A program made the position numbers and the translations under genes. Positions 33,764 through 42,155 of a DNA stretch of 64,000 nucleotides are shown one piece after another. Numbering within the stretch: the first letter of the stretch is position 1; each line of letters starts with the position of its first letter. A model generated the notes under the pieces. It did no database searches. It saw only the letters and a list, made by a program, of their open reading frames with translations, and was not told where the DNA came from. The DNA is taken from assembly GCA_038251425.1 (NCBI GenBank), contig JBBSBI010000005.1, positions 1 to 64,000 on the forward strand, in the 5' to 3' direction. This stretch comes from JBBRRP01 sp038251425. Lineage in GTDB: Bacteria; Myxococcota_A; Polyangia; Polyangiales; Polyangiaceae.

Positions 33764-36286
33764 ATGACCGCGAGCCTTGCGCCCCTCCAACTTCAGCTAA
33801 GCAAACTTCCGCCGAGTGACGATCTCCCAGGGGACGCTCTCTTGGAGCCGTTTCTGGAGTATGTGCAGGGGCTCGGGCTGGATCTCTATCCCGCGCAGGA
33901 GGAGGCCATCCTGGAGCTTTTTGCGGACAAGAACCTTATCTTGTCCACCCCCACAGGTTCTGGAAAGTCACTCGTCGCAACCGCCCTCCATTTTCGAGCG
34001 ATGGCGCTGAATCAACGCTCCTTTTACACCTGCCCCATCAAGGCCCTGGTGAACGAGAAGTTCTTCGCGCTTTCCGCCGCATTTGGCCCAGCCAACGTGG
34101 GGCTGATGACGGGCGATGCAAGCGTTAATCCGGAAGCGCCAATTATTTGTTGCACCGCGGAAATCTTAGCCAACGTCGCGCTCCGCGAAGGCGAAAAGGC
34201 GGATGTGGGGGCGGTGGTGATGGATGAATTCCACTACTATTCGGACCGTGATCGGGGGACGGCGTGGCAAGTTCCGCTGCTAACGCTGCCACAGGCGAAC
34301 TTCCTGCTAATGTCCGCGACGCTCGGCCCCACTCAGTTCTTTGAACGTGAGCTCACACGGCGCAACGGACAAGCAACCGCTGTTATCACCTCATCGGTGC
34401 GCCCTGTGCCGCTGGACTACGAGTATCGCACCACGCCGCTCCACGAAACGCTCCAGGAGTTGGTAGCGGGCTCGCGCTACCCGATTTACCTCGTTGCTTT
34501 CACGCAGCGCGCCTGCGCCGAATTCGCGCAAAATCTGATGAGCAGCGATTTCTCTTCGAAGGAGGAGAAACGCGCCATTCACGATGCTCTCGTGGGCGTC
34601 CGTTGGGCGAGCCCGTATGGCAAAGAGCTCCAAAAGTTTCTGCGCCATGGGATCGGCATTCATCACGCCGGCCTCTTGCCGAAGTATCGATTGATCGTGG
34701 AGCGCCTGGCGCAAACCGGCCTGCTCAAGGTGATTTGCGGGACCGATACGCTGGGCGTCGGCGTGAACATTCCAATCCGAAGCGTGCTCTTTACGGGCCT
34801 CTGCAAGTTCGATGGCGAGAAAACTACCATTCTTAGCGTGCGTGATTTTCAGCAAATCAGTGGGCGGGCGGGGCGCAAAGGCTTCGATGATCACGGCAGC
34901 GTCGTCGTGCAAGCCCCGGAGCATGTGATTGAAAACTTGCGTCTGGATGCCAAGCTCAGCCTAGACGGCAAGAAAAAGAAGGTCGTGAAGAAGAAGCCCC
35001 CTGAACGCGGCTACGTCCATTGGGACAAAGCCACCTTTGATAGGTTAGTCACTTCAGCACCCGAGCCGCTCATTTCGCGCTTCGCCGTGACGCACGGCAC
35101 ACTCCTCAACGTATTGTCGCGTAGCGACGGTTGCCGCGCCATGGCACGCCTGATCCACCGTTCCCATGGGCGCCGAGCGGAGAAGCGTGTCGCCGCACGG
35201 ACAGCTCAGGTGCTGTTTGATTCTTTACTTCACGCTCAGGTGCTCGAGGTGTCCCCGGAAAAACAGGTCACTGTTAATTTGGACTTGCAAGACGATTTCT
35301 CGCTGAATCAGACGCTCGGCCTCTATCTCATGAGCACGCTAAAACTGCTGGATCCTGAAGACCCGGGCTACGGCTTAGAGGTGCTCACCCTTGTGGAATC
35401 CATCCTCGAAAATCCTGACTTTGTGCTGATTCGCCAGGTCGACAAGCTGAAGACGGCACTGATGGCGGAGCTCAAAGCTCAAGGCGTTGAATACGATGAG
35501 CGCATCAAGAAGCTAGAAGAGGTGGAATACCCCAAGCCCAATCGAGATTTCATTTACGATACGTTCAACGCCTTCGCCAAAGAGCATCCTTGGGTGGGAA
35601 CGGAGAATGTTCGCCCGAAGTCAGTGGCCCGCGAAATGTACGAAAATCTCCTCTCCTTCCCGGACTACATCAAAGAATACGGCATGGAGCGCGCCGAAGG
35701 CTTGCTCCTCCGTTATCTGTCTGAAGTCTACAAAGCACTCGTGCGCAGCGTTCCGCTCACGGCTCGCAATGAAGCTGTGGATGATATCATCACCTACTTT
35801 GACATCATGGTGCGCGCGGTGGATTCAAGCCTGCTCGATGAATGGCAGCGCCAACGCGAAGGTAAGCTGCAAACGAGCGAAGAACGGCTCGAAGAACCGA
35901 TCGACACCACCGACGTCACGCGCGACAGCAAAGGCTTCACCGTGCTCGTCCGGAACGCGGTTTTCGGCTTGGTTCGGGCCCTAGCTCAGCACGATTACGC
36001 AGCCGCTCTGGCACTCCTTCAAGCCGGAGACGAGCCGTGGACAGCCGCGAAGTTGGAAGCCGCACTCCTTCCATTCTGGTCCGAACACACCAGCCTGTTG
36101 GTCGATCCGAAAGCTAGAAACCCTCAAAATACGCGAATCCAGAAGCTTGAGGAGGCCTGGATGGTCGAACAAATCCTGTGTGACCCGGAGGAGGCTAACG
36201 ATTGGCGGTTCACCGTCTGTATCGATCTAGCGGCCTCCCGCAGCGCAGGCCGACCCTTGCTCAGCTTGCTCCATCTCGGAAGCTAA
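33764..36286 (+). CDS. Ski2-like DEAD/DEAH helicase (DUF3516 family)
   Basis: 840 residues. Superfamily 2 RNA/DNA helicase of the Ski2/Mtr4 type. Motifs: YPAQEEAILELF (Q), STPTGSGKSLVA (I), CPIKALVNEKF (Ia), VVMDEFHYYSD (II, DEFH), LLMSATLGP (III), HHAGLLPKYR, GTDTLGVGVNIPIRSVLFTG (V) and QISGRAGRKGFDDHG (VI). The C-terminal 400 residues correspond to DUF3516, with a Lys-rich patch (KKKKVVKKKPP) just before it. The family is typical of actinobacteria and myxobacteria and its role is not defined. Its stop overlaps the convergent glycosyltransferase stop by 4 bp. Confidence 0.9.
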   Translation: MTASLAPLQLQLSKLPPSDDLPGDALLEPFLEYVQGLGLDLYPAQEEAILELFADKNLILSTPTGSGKSLVATALHFRAMALNQRSFYTCPIKALVNEKFFALSAAFGPANVGLMTGDASVNPEAPIICCTAEILANVALREGEKADVGAVVMDEFHYYSDRDRGTAWQVPLLTLPQANFLLMSATLGPTQFFERELTRRNGQATAVITSSVRPVPLDYEYRTTPLHETLQELVAGSRYPIYLVAFTQRACAEFAQNLMSSDFSSKEEKRAIHDALVGVRWASPYGKELQKFLRHGIGIHHAGLLPKYRLIVERLAQTGLLKVICGTDTLGVGVNIPIRSVLFTGLCKFDGEKTTILSVRDFQQISGRAGRKGFDDHGSVVVQAPEHVIENLRLDAKLSLDGKKKKVVKKKPPERGYVHWDKATFDRLVTSAPEPLISRFAVTHGTLLNVLSRSDGCRAMARLIHRSHGRRAEKRVAARTAQVLFDSLLHAQVLEVSPEKQVTVNLDLQDDFSLNQTLGLYLMSTLKLLDPEDPGYGLEVLTLVESILENPDFVLIRQVDKLKTALMAELKAQGVEYDERIKKLEEVEYPKPNRDFIYDTFNAFAKEHPWVGTENVRPKSVAREMYENLLSFPDYIKEYGMERAEGLLLRYLSEVYKALVRSVPLTARNEAVDDIITYFDIMVRAVDSSLLDEWQRQREGKLQTSEERLEEPIDTTDVTRDSKGFTVLVRNAVFGLVRALAQHDYAAALALLQAGDEPWTAAKLEAALLPFWSEHTSLLVDPKARNPQNTRIQKLEEAWMVEQILCDPEEANDWRFTVCIDLAASRSAGRPLLSLLHLGS

Positions 36287-37356
36287 CTGAGAGTTTGGAT
36301 GTAGTGATCCAAAGCGCTCAGGATTTCAACATTCCCCGTTTGTGAGTACTTCGCGAGTGCTTCTTCACATTTTGGAATTGCTGCTACAAACTCTGAAACA
36401 TGAGCTGGATCATCCAAGGATGCGGCAGTGCGGCCATACCCCAGGCGTTCCAAATACTTGGCGTTGAGAACTTGCTCGAATTGGCCACTCACTGGGACGG
36501 CTAACATCGGCTTCCGCAGATAAACGGCCTCGCCCATCAGCGTGAAGCCGCCGCCGGCAATCACGCCGCGCGCTTCGGCGAGATCGCGCACGAATCCCGC
36601 CTCGCTGAACGGTCTGAACCTCAAATTACCTTCGACCACTTCTTCCTTGAGCTCGCGTCGCGCACCATACACACGGCATTCGAGCCCGGTTCTACTCAAC
36701 GTTTCCATGAGTGAGGCGCTGCCTTCGGCTGTTTGGTACACCAACAAGTGGTCGCCACGCTGGGCCTTAGCCTCGATGATCTCGGGGCGCAGAATCGGGG
36801 GAAAGAGAGAGGTATTCGGTTTGCGGATCGGCGGCCGGAAGAATGTCGTCACGAAATAGTGATCGCAGAAGGGCAGCTTACTTTTCACAAAGGCCTTGGT
36901 GAGCTCAAATTCTCGCCGCTGGCTGGCTATCAAGTCCTTAGGCAACTCGCAGCGATTGATCACCTGCATATTATCGATACTCAGCACCGGCAGGCGATGC
37001 AGCTTGGCATATTGGTAAGTCCAAGACTCGAAATCACTGATCACCAACTCAGCTTTAAAGTGCGCGATCAGCTCGAAATAGGCGGCGATCTGGCGCGGGA
37101 GTGCCACGACACCAGTCAATACGTTGGACCACAGTGTCGAGCCCTTCCGCACGCGATTGTCTTCGTAAACAATGTGCATGCCATGGATCCGATGAACCAA
37201 TCCGCGTTCCGAGAAGTGCTTCCGTAGAAACTCGACCGCTCGCCCGGAAGCGACGATCTCCACCTCGTGACCCGCTTGAAAAAGATGGTCCAAGATCACA
37301 CGCGAACGCATCGCATGCCCCATGCCCTCCCCCACCACGCCGTACAGGATCCGCAT
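36283..37356 (-). CDS. MurG-like (GT28-type) glycosyltransferase
   Basis: 357 residues. N-terminal domain with GVVGEGMGHAMRSRVILDHL (a glycine-rich GT-B loop) and a C-terminal domain with GGGFTLMGEAVYLRKPMLAV and PVSGQFEQVLNAKYLERLGYG, the nucleotide-sugar-binding signature of GT28/MJ1255-like proteins. The predicted fold is GT-B and the protein is cytoplasmic or membrane-associated. The acceptor is unknown; relatives act on glycolipids or unknown sugars. ATG 37356 is 113 bp from the divergent lemA operon. Confidence 0.8.
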   Translation of the reverse strand: MRILYGVVGEGMGHAMRSRVILDHLFQAGHEVEIVASGRAVEFLRKHFSERGLVHRIHGMHIVYEDNRVRKGSTLWSNVLTGVVALPRQIAAYFELIAHFKAELVISDFESWTYQYAKLHRLPVLSIDNMQVINRCELPKDLIASQRREFELTKAFVKSKLPFCDHYFVTTFFRPPIRKPNTSLFPPILRPEIIEAKAQRGDHLLVYQTAEGSASLMETLSRTGLECRVYGARRELKEEVVEGNLRFRPFSEAGFVRDLAEARGVIAGGGFTLMGEAVYLRKPMLAVPVSGQFEQVLNAKYLERLGYGRTAASLDDPAHVSEFVAAIPKCEEALAKYSQTGNVEILSALDHYIQTLS

Positions 37357-37469
37357 CCGCTCAGCCTATCCGAGGCGCCGCTTCAATTCATCGAAATGGT
37401 TGCGCGACGCGCCAACGAGCCTTAGCTTGCTCGCGCCCACGTATCGACGACTGACTGAGGGAGCTGAAC

Positions 37470-38078
37470 TTGTCCAAGACACTTTTAATCGTATTAGCGG
37501 CCGTAGCAGCTTTTCTGCTGCTTCCTGTCGGTTGTTCCGTCTCCGCGTACAATGGCCTCATCGGCCTGGATCAAGGCGTGCAGTCCCAGTGGGCTCAGGT
37601 GGAGAACGTCTATCAACGCCGCTTGGATCTCGTGCCGAATCTGGTCGAAACAGTGAAAGGTGCGGCTGCCTTCGAGAAGAGCACGTTTGTAGAGGTCACC
37701 GAAGCTCGAAGCCGAGCGGCTTCCGTCTCGAGTGGCAGTTCAGGTCAGGCACCCACGAACGCTGCTGAGTTCAAGAAATTTGAGGAAGCTCAGAATCAAC
37801 TTTCCTCCTCGCTTTCGCGGCTTATGGTGGTGGTCGAAAAGTATCCGGACCTCAAAGCGACGCAGAATTTTCGCGATCTGCAAGTGCAGCTAGAAGGCAC
37901 TGAGAATCGCATCGCCGTTGAACGGATGCGTTTTAACGAAACAACCCGGGAATTTAATACCAAACGCAATACCTTCCCAACGGCGATCATCGCCTCATTT
38001 TTTGGGAGCCGCTTTCAGGAGAAGGGCTACTTCCGTGCGGATCCGGGCGCAGCAAAAGCACCCAAAGTCGCCTTCTAA
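37470..38078 (+). CDS. LemA family protein
   Basis: 202 residues starting at TTG 37470 with GGGAG 8 bp upstream. An N-terminal membrane anchor (LLIVLAAVAAFLLLPVGCSV) also resembles a lipobox. The helical LemA domain follows: YNGLIGLDQGVQSQWAQVEN, VYQRRLDLVPNLVETVKGAA and NETTREFNTKRNTFPT. The function is unknown but the family is often next to TPM-domain genes, exactly as here. The next gene begins inside its 3' end. Confidence 0.92.
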   Translation: MSKTLLIVLAAVAAFLLLPVGCSVSAYNGLIGLDQGVQSQWAQVENVYQRRLDLVPNLVETVKGAAAFEKSTFVEVTEARSRAASVSSGSSGQAPTNAAEFKKFEEAQNQLSSSLSRLMVVVEKYPDLKATQNFRDLQVQLEGTENRIAVERMRFNETTREFNTKRNTFPTAIIASFFGSRFQEKGYFRADPGAAKAPKVAF

Positions 38079-38859
38079 GCGAACGGCCAATCGCGGCAGG
38101 CCTTGGGCTATTTTTGGGCTGTTTCTCGCAGTTGTGTTTGCCGCGTCCAGCGCAGCGGCTGACCAAGCGATACCGCCGACGCCTCCGGTTCCCGCGCAGT
38201 GGGTGACCGATAGCGTCCGTCTCCTGCCAACCGAGACAAGCCAAAAGCTGAATGCACGCTTGGGGGCCTACGAGCGCAAGACGGGGCATCAGGTCATCGT
38301 ATGGATTGGCGCCACTTCCGGCGTGGTCCCGATCCGCGACTTCGCTGTGAAGACTTTTGCAAGTTGGCAGCTGGGTCGGAAGAAGCTCGACGATGGGCTT
38401 TTGCTGATGGTTCTCGCCCAGGATCGAAAGATTGCTATCGAGGTGGGCTACGGTCTCGAAGGCCGCGTCCCCGATGCGACAGCCGCTCGGATTATCAATG
38501 ATGTGATGGTGCCGAAGTTGCGCGCGGGTGATCCGAGTGCCGCCGTAGTGCTAGGCGTCGAGGCCACACTCGCGGCTATCGATGGCGCCCCTTTCGTGGA
38601 CAATACCGCTCAAGGTCCACCCAACGCGCCACCGGAAGCCAAACCAAGCTTGCTGCGTTTGGTCCTGTTGGGGCTTCTGATCCTTGGGTTTATCGTGCTC
38701 GCCCTCACTCACCCCGGATTGGCCCTCAGCCTACTTTGGGTGCTTGCGAGTGGCGGCCGAGGCGGCGGTGGTGGGTTTGGTGGCGGTGGCGGCGGCGGTG
38801 GGTTTGGTGGTGGCGGCGGTGGGCGTTCAGGTGGCGGTGGAGCTTCAGGCTCATGGTAG
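38035..38859 (+). CDS. TPM-domain membrane protein (YgcG family) with Gly tail
   Basis: About 274 residues from GTG 38035, overlapping lemA by 44 bp; an upstream frame to 37918 is antisense-free but has no signal. A basic N-terminus and signal-like helix (WAIFGLFLAVVFAASSAAAD) lead to the TPM domain (about 50-185): WVTDSVRLLPTETSQKLNAR, GHQVIVWIG and EVGYGLEGRVPDATAARIIN. A second helix (LRLVLLGLLILGFIVLALTH) and a tail of nearly pure Gly with Phe and Ser follow. The Gly tail is normal for this family. It is a periplasm-facing membrane protein. Confidence 0.85.
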   Translation: MRIRAQQKHPKSPSKRTANRGRPWAIFGLFLAVVFAASSAAADQAIPPTPPVPAQWVTDSVRLLPTETSQKLNARLGAYERKTGHQVIVWIGATSGVVPIRDFAVKTFASWQLGRKKLDDGLLLMVLAQDRKIAIEVGYGLEGRVPDATAARIINDVMVPKLRAGDPSAAVVLGVEATLAAIDGAPFVDNTAQGPPNAPPEAKPSLLRLVLLGLLILGFIVLALTHPGLALSLLWVLASGGRGGGGGFGGGGGGGGFGGGGGGRSGGGGASGSW

Positions 38860-38872
38860 AGGAGAATCTGTA

Positions 38873-39316
38873 GTGCTCTGGTTTGGCCGTCGAAAAAATG
38901 CGCGTTTAGTTGATCGGGAGCTCGTGCGGCAAGCGATCGTCGCGGCGGAGCTTTGCACCTCGGGGGAGATCCGTGTCTCTTTGGCTCCCTTCTTTTGGGG
39001 CAATGTGCGAAAAGTGGCGGAGCGCGCCTTCGTCCGTCTCGGAATGACCAACACGCGTGACCGCAACGGGATCCTGTTCTTCGTCGTGCCATCGCGCCGA
39101 GCTTTTGTAGTGCTGGGCGACGCGGGCATTCACGCGCAGGTGGGCCAAGCGTTTTGGGATGATCTTGCTCGGATCTTAACCACCCATTTTAAGCACGCTG
39201 AGTTTACCTCGGGACTCGTGGCGGCCATATCTCTGGCGGGAGAGCAGCTAGCTAACTACTTCCCGCACCAAAACCGCACTGACAAAAACGAGCTTCCCGA
39301 CGAGATCGACGGCTGA
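38873..39316 (+). CDS. Second TPM-domain protein, cytoplasmic form
   Basis: 147 residues from GTG 38873, with GGAG 9 bp upstream and 13 bp after the previous stop. A longer frame to 38684 overlaps the Gly tail and is not used. The TPM core is seen as AAELCTSGEIRVSLAPFFWG, ERAFVRLGMTNTRDRNGILF, FVVLGDAGIHAQVG and FTSGLVAAISLAGEQLANYF. No signal peptide or membrane helix is present. The three-gene order lemA-TPM-TPM is common in bacteria and suggests one complex. Confidence 0.85.
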   Translation: MLWFGRRKNARLVDRELVRQAIVAAELCTSGEIRVSLAPFFWGNVRKVAERAFVRLGMTNTRDRNGILFFVVPSRRAFVVLGDAGIHAQVGQAFWDDLARILTTHFKHAEFTSGLVAAISLAGEQLANYFPHQNRTDKNELPDEIDG

Positions 39317-39340
39317 GCCCCCCTCCCCCGTGAGCAACCG

Positions 39341-40000
39341 CTAGCGCTTTTTGGCGGATTTCTTGGCGAATTTCTTGGCTTTAGCCGCAACAGCTGGCTT
39401 CTTGGCAGCCGGGGCTGCCTTCTTCTCAACCGGGGACTTCGAAGAAGCCTTCTTGGCAGTCGCTTTTGCAGTCGCTTTTGCAGTCGTTTTGTTTGAAGCT
39501 ACTCCCTTGGCAGCTTTCTCTGCCGGCGCCTTCGGTGCTTTCTTTGTGGGTGCTTTCTTTGTGGGTGCTTTCTTCACTGGTTTCTCGGCTGGTGGCGGAG
39601 CCGCGCTTGCCCCTGCTTGCCACACGCCGAGAGCAGCCCCGCTCGGATCAACGAAAACTCCGATCGCACCCATGTTACCGATGTCTTGATAAGCCACGAC
39701 AACGCGCGCGCCGCCCTTAGCGGCTTTGGCGATCGTCTTCTTCACGTCGTCAACCTGAACGTAAGGTAACCACGCAGTGGGTTGCTCGGGCATCTGCTTC
39801 TTCGTCATGCCGCCGCCGGTTCCCGACCCGACGTTGATCATCGTGTAGCCCATTTCAGGCAGGTCAGCGAGATTCCAATCGAAGACCGATTTGTAGAACT
39901 TCTTGGCCTTGGCTAGGTCATCCGTGCTGAGTTCAATGTGTGCAAATCTAACGGCGCGCCTCCGGGCTGGCGAGAATCGGGTGAAGGCCAAGCTCAGCAT
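39341..40000 (-). CDS. VOC-domain protein with histone-H1-like tail
   Basis: 219 residues. Residues about 18-128 are a glyoxalase/bleomycin-resistance (VOC) domain: FAHIELSTDDLAKAKKFYKS, MINVGSGTGGGM and GAIGVFVDPSGAALGVWQAG. After that, residues about 135-219 are almost entirely Lys, Ala and Pro with KKAPTKKAP, ATAKATAKKA and AKKFAKKSAKKR repeats, like AlgP or histone H1 tails. Joining an enzyme-like domain to a DNA-binding-type tail is unusual. Native family members begin right at VRFAHIE; here the codon before is GCC, and the ATG used lies inside the antisense of the neighbouring GH2 relic, so the original 5' end may be lost. Confidence 0.72.
   Translation of the reverse strand: MLSLAFTRFSPARRRAVRFAHIELSTDDLAKAKKFYKSVFDWNLADLPEMGYTMINVGSGTGGGMTKKQMPEQPTAWLPYVQVDDVKKTIAKAAKGGARVVVAYQDIGNMGAIGVFVDPSGAALGVWQAGASAAPPPAEKPVKKAPTKKAPTKKAPKAPAEKAAKGVASNKTTAKATAKATAKKASSKSPVEKKAAPAAKKPAVAAKAKKFAKKSAKKR
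39456..39575. repeat. Tandem repeats in the Lys/Ala tail
   Basis: Two short tandem arrays: a 12-bp unit GTCGCTTTTGCA (39459-39490 region, about three copies) and a 15-bp unit GCTTTCTTTGTGGGT (39537-39572, about two and a half copies). They encode the ATAK and KKAPT repeats of the tail. Confidence 0.7.
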
Positions 40001-41473
40001 CAAATCGCCAAAACTCTGGTGGCCGGCTGGAGAAGGAGAGCAACACCTCTACCAGCTCTCAATTCACTGGCAGAGTGAGGAAGGTAGCCAGACAGCTCTC
40101 GAGCGCCGGATTGGGCTCCGCACTGTCGAACTCGTGACTGAAGACGATGCCCAACAGAGCACAGAAGCTGGACAATCTTTCTTTTTCCGAGTGAATGATC
40201 GAGCGATCTTCGCGCGAGGTGCCGATTGGATCCCGGTTGATCAGTACGTGGATCGAGCCCAACCTTCCGTCTATCGGCACGTGCTCGGGAGCATGCGCGA
40301 AGCGCACATGAATATGGTGCGGGTGTGGGGCGGCGGTTGGTACGAGCAGGAAATCTTCTACGATCTCTGCGACGAACTCGGCTTGCTTGTCTGGCAAGAT
40401 TTTATGATGGCGTGCGCGCTTTACCCGGCCCACCAAGCCTTCATCGACGAACTTTCGGCGGAAGCCCAATACCAAGTGCGCCGCCTCCACGACCATCCTT
40501 GCATCGCGCTCTGGTGCGGCGACAACGAGAACGCTGCGGGCCTCATGGAGTGGTGGGTCAAAAAGCCAGACTTCAAGACGCATTGGGCGAGCTACAAGCG
40601 CACACTCACTGCCCTCATGAAAACCTGCGAGCGCGAAGACACCACGCGCCGTTTCTGGCTATCTAGCTCTTCGAATAACGATTTCGAGGCGCACCCGAAC
40701 GACCCCAAGCGCGGGAACGTGCACTCCTGGATGTTTGGCATGGCAAAAAGCCATTCTCGCACTACCTGACCGTGAAGCCCCGTTTCGTTTCCGAGTTTGG
40801 TTTTCGATCATTCCCCGAACCACGAACAAGTCGCAAAGTGGTGCCCGAAGAACACTGCAATCCATCGAGCCGGGTGATGGAACTCCATCAACGCTCCGCC
40901 AAAGGCAATCTGCGCATCACCAACACGATGGCGCGCGAGCTACCGATCCCTAAGGATTTCGATACGTTTTGCTGGGCTTCACAAATCAATCAGGCACTGG
41001 CGATCCGAACCGCCGTTGAACACTGGCGCCGTCTGAAGCCTTACTGCATGGGTGCGCTGTTCTGGCAGATCATCGACCTGTGGCCAGCGGCATCTTGGAG
41101 CTCTATCGACTACTACGGGCGCTGGAAAGTACTGCAACATGAGGCCGTGCGCTTCTTTGCTCCGCTGTTGGTCTCGCTGGAGCCCGAAAACGGCAAGCTC
41201 AACGTCTGGATCACCTCTGATCTGCCAGATGCGTTGTCGCTGACGGGAGAGCTCGTTGTGACGCCATTCTTCCATGCCGAACTCAGCGGGACGGAAGGAC
41301 ATTTTGCTGGGGACTGGCGTGTGTTGCGCCCTGGCACCCACGTGCTGCCCTATGTCTTCCACCACGAACGAGCCACGCCAACGTTGACTCTTGCCGCCGC
41401 CCGCAAACGCCTGTCGTGCTTCAGCTTTTACGACCTAAGCGACCACGGTTCTCGACCGAGCAAGCCTCAGTAG
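39957..41473 (+). pseudogene. Beta-mannosidase (GH2) remnant, truncated and frameshifted
   Basis: Two frames together cover the C-terminal two thirds of a GH2 beta-mannosidase. The first (39957-40769) shows SPKLWWPAGEGEQHLYQL, RGADWIPVDQYVDRAQPSVY, MVRVWGGGWYEQEIFYDLCD and the catalytic WCGDNENAA. The second (from about 40733 to 41473) shows KPRFVSEFGFRSFPEP and MGALFWQIIDLWPAASWSSI. At about 40733 the frame changes: the first frame reads WMFGMAKSHSRTT and stops, while the +1 reading gives WHGKKPFSHYLTVKPRF, as expected for the family. A single lost base explains this. The N-terminal domain is absent, and the break lies at the VOC gene start. Confidence 0.8.
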
Positions 41474-41557
41474 CGGTCCCGTCGGACTCGCGATTCGTCT
41501 CGTCTTTTGTCCATCTCCGACTCTTCCGCTCAACGAGCGCCTTCGGTTAGATGGAGT

Positions 41558-41588
41558 CTAGACGGGCGCGCAAAGCGCCCCCGTCTAG
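41558..41588. terminator. Hairpin between the GH2 remnant and the cold-shock gene
   Basis: CTAGACGGG and CCCGTCTAG form a 9-bp perfect stem around a GC-rich loop. It lies after the GH2 frame and after the convergent cold-shock stop at 41623, so it could serve both. There is no T-run. Confidence 0.4.
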
Positions 41589-41622
41589 CATCACTCAGTG
41601 CTGATTCGTACTGAGCCTAAGC

Positions 41623-41820
41623 TCAGATAGGTCGCACACTGATTGCACATGGGCCCTTTTGGCCCTGACCCTCAGTAAAGGACACACGCTGTCCCTCTTC
41701 TAAATCCTCGAAACGAGCTCCTTCGAGCGCTGACATGTGAAAGAAAAGATCTTTCCCACTGCCAGTGTCAATGAAACCAAATCCGCGGTCCGTTTTTCTT
41801 TTGATTTTACCTTCAGCCAC
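41623..41820 (-). CDS. Cold-shock domain protein
   Basis: 65 residues starting at GTG 41820, with AAAGGCG about 10 bp upstream. The upstream open frame to 41931 is leader sequence. The single cold-shock domain is complete, with RNP1 (RGFGFID), RNP2 (DLFFHMSAL) and the terminal VRPI. It should bind single-stranded RNA as a chaperone. The N-terminus VAEGKIKRKTDRGFGFI differs from the E. coli KGxVKWFN pattern, closer to divergent CspD-type proteins. The 5' leader contains a hairpin (see 41854-41869). Confidence 0.9.
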   Translation of the reverse strand: MAEGKIKRKTDRGFGFIDTGSGKDLFFHMSALEGARFEDLEEGQRVSFTEGQGQKGPCAISVRPI

Positions 41821-42155
41821 TTTTGCATCGCCTTTGAAAATACACCGCCGTGTTGCCACCAAAGTGGCAGCAACTAAAGCCGCGTACGTATATCCGGGCA
41901 CCGTAGCCTGAATTCGCCCTGAGCGTTCCATTCTTTATTCGCAAAAACCGCAGGAGGCGGGCCAGGGTGGCATAAATCCGGGAATACACAGTACTTTACT
42001 GGCCACCGCGAACGTCCGAGTCAACAGTTCGGCCCGAAGGAGTGGGTTGCCTACATGCTCATCCCCAGGCTCTATTGCTGGGACGGGGCTTGGTAGAGTC
42101 ATGGAAAGTAGAATTTCGGAACATCGGTTGTCTGGCCTGGGCGAGAGCTCCCCCC
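41821..42155. other. Gap holding the cold-shock gene leader
   Basis: 335 bp between two divergent genes with no gene I can support. The first 60 bp are the likely untranslated leader of the cold-shock gene (minus strand); the rest should hold both promoters, but no clear -35/-10 pair was seen. Confidence 0.4.
41854..41869 (-). promoter_or_regulatory. Hairpin in the cold-shock gene leader
   Basis: TGCCAC-CAAA-GTGGCA gives a 6-bp stem with a 4-nt loop, extended on both sides by GTT/AAC with a small bulge, about 35 nt upstream of the GTG start. Cold-shock mRNAs often have structured leaders, so this is a candidate thermosensing element. Confidence 0.35.
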
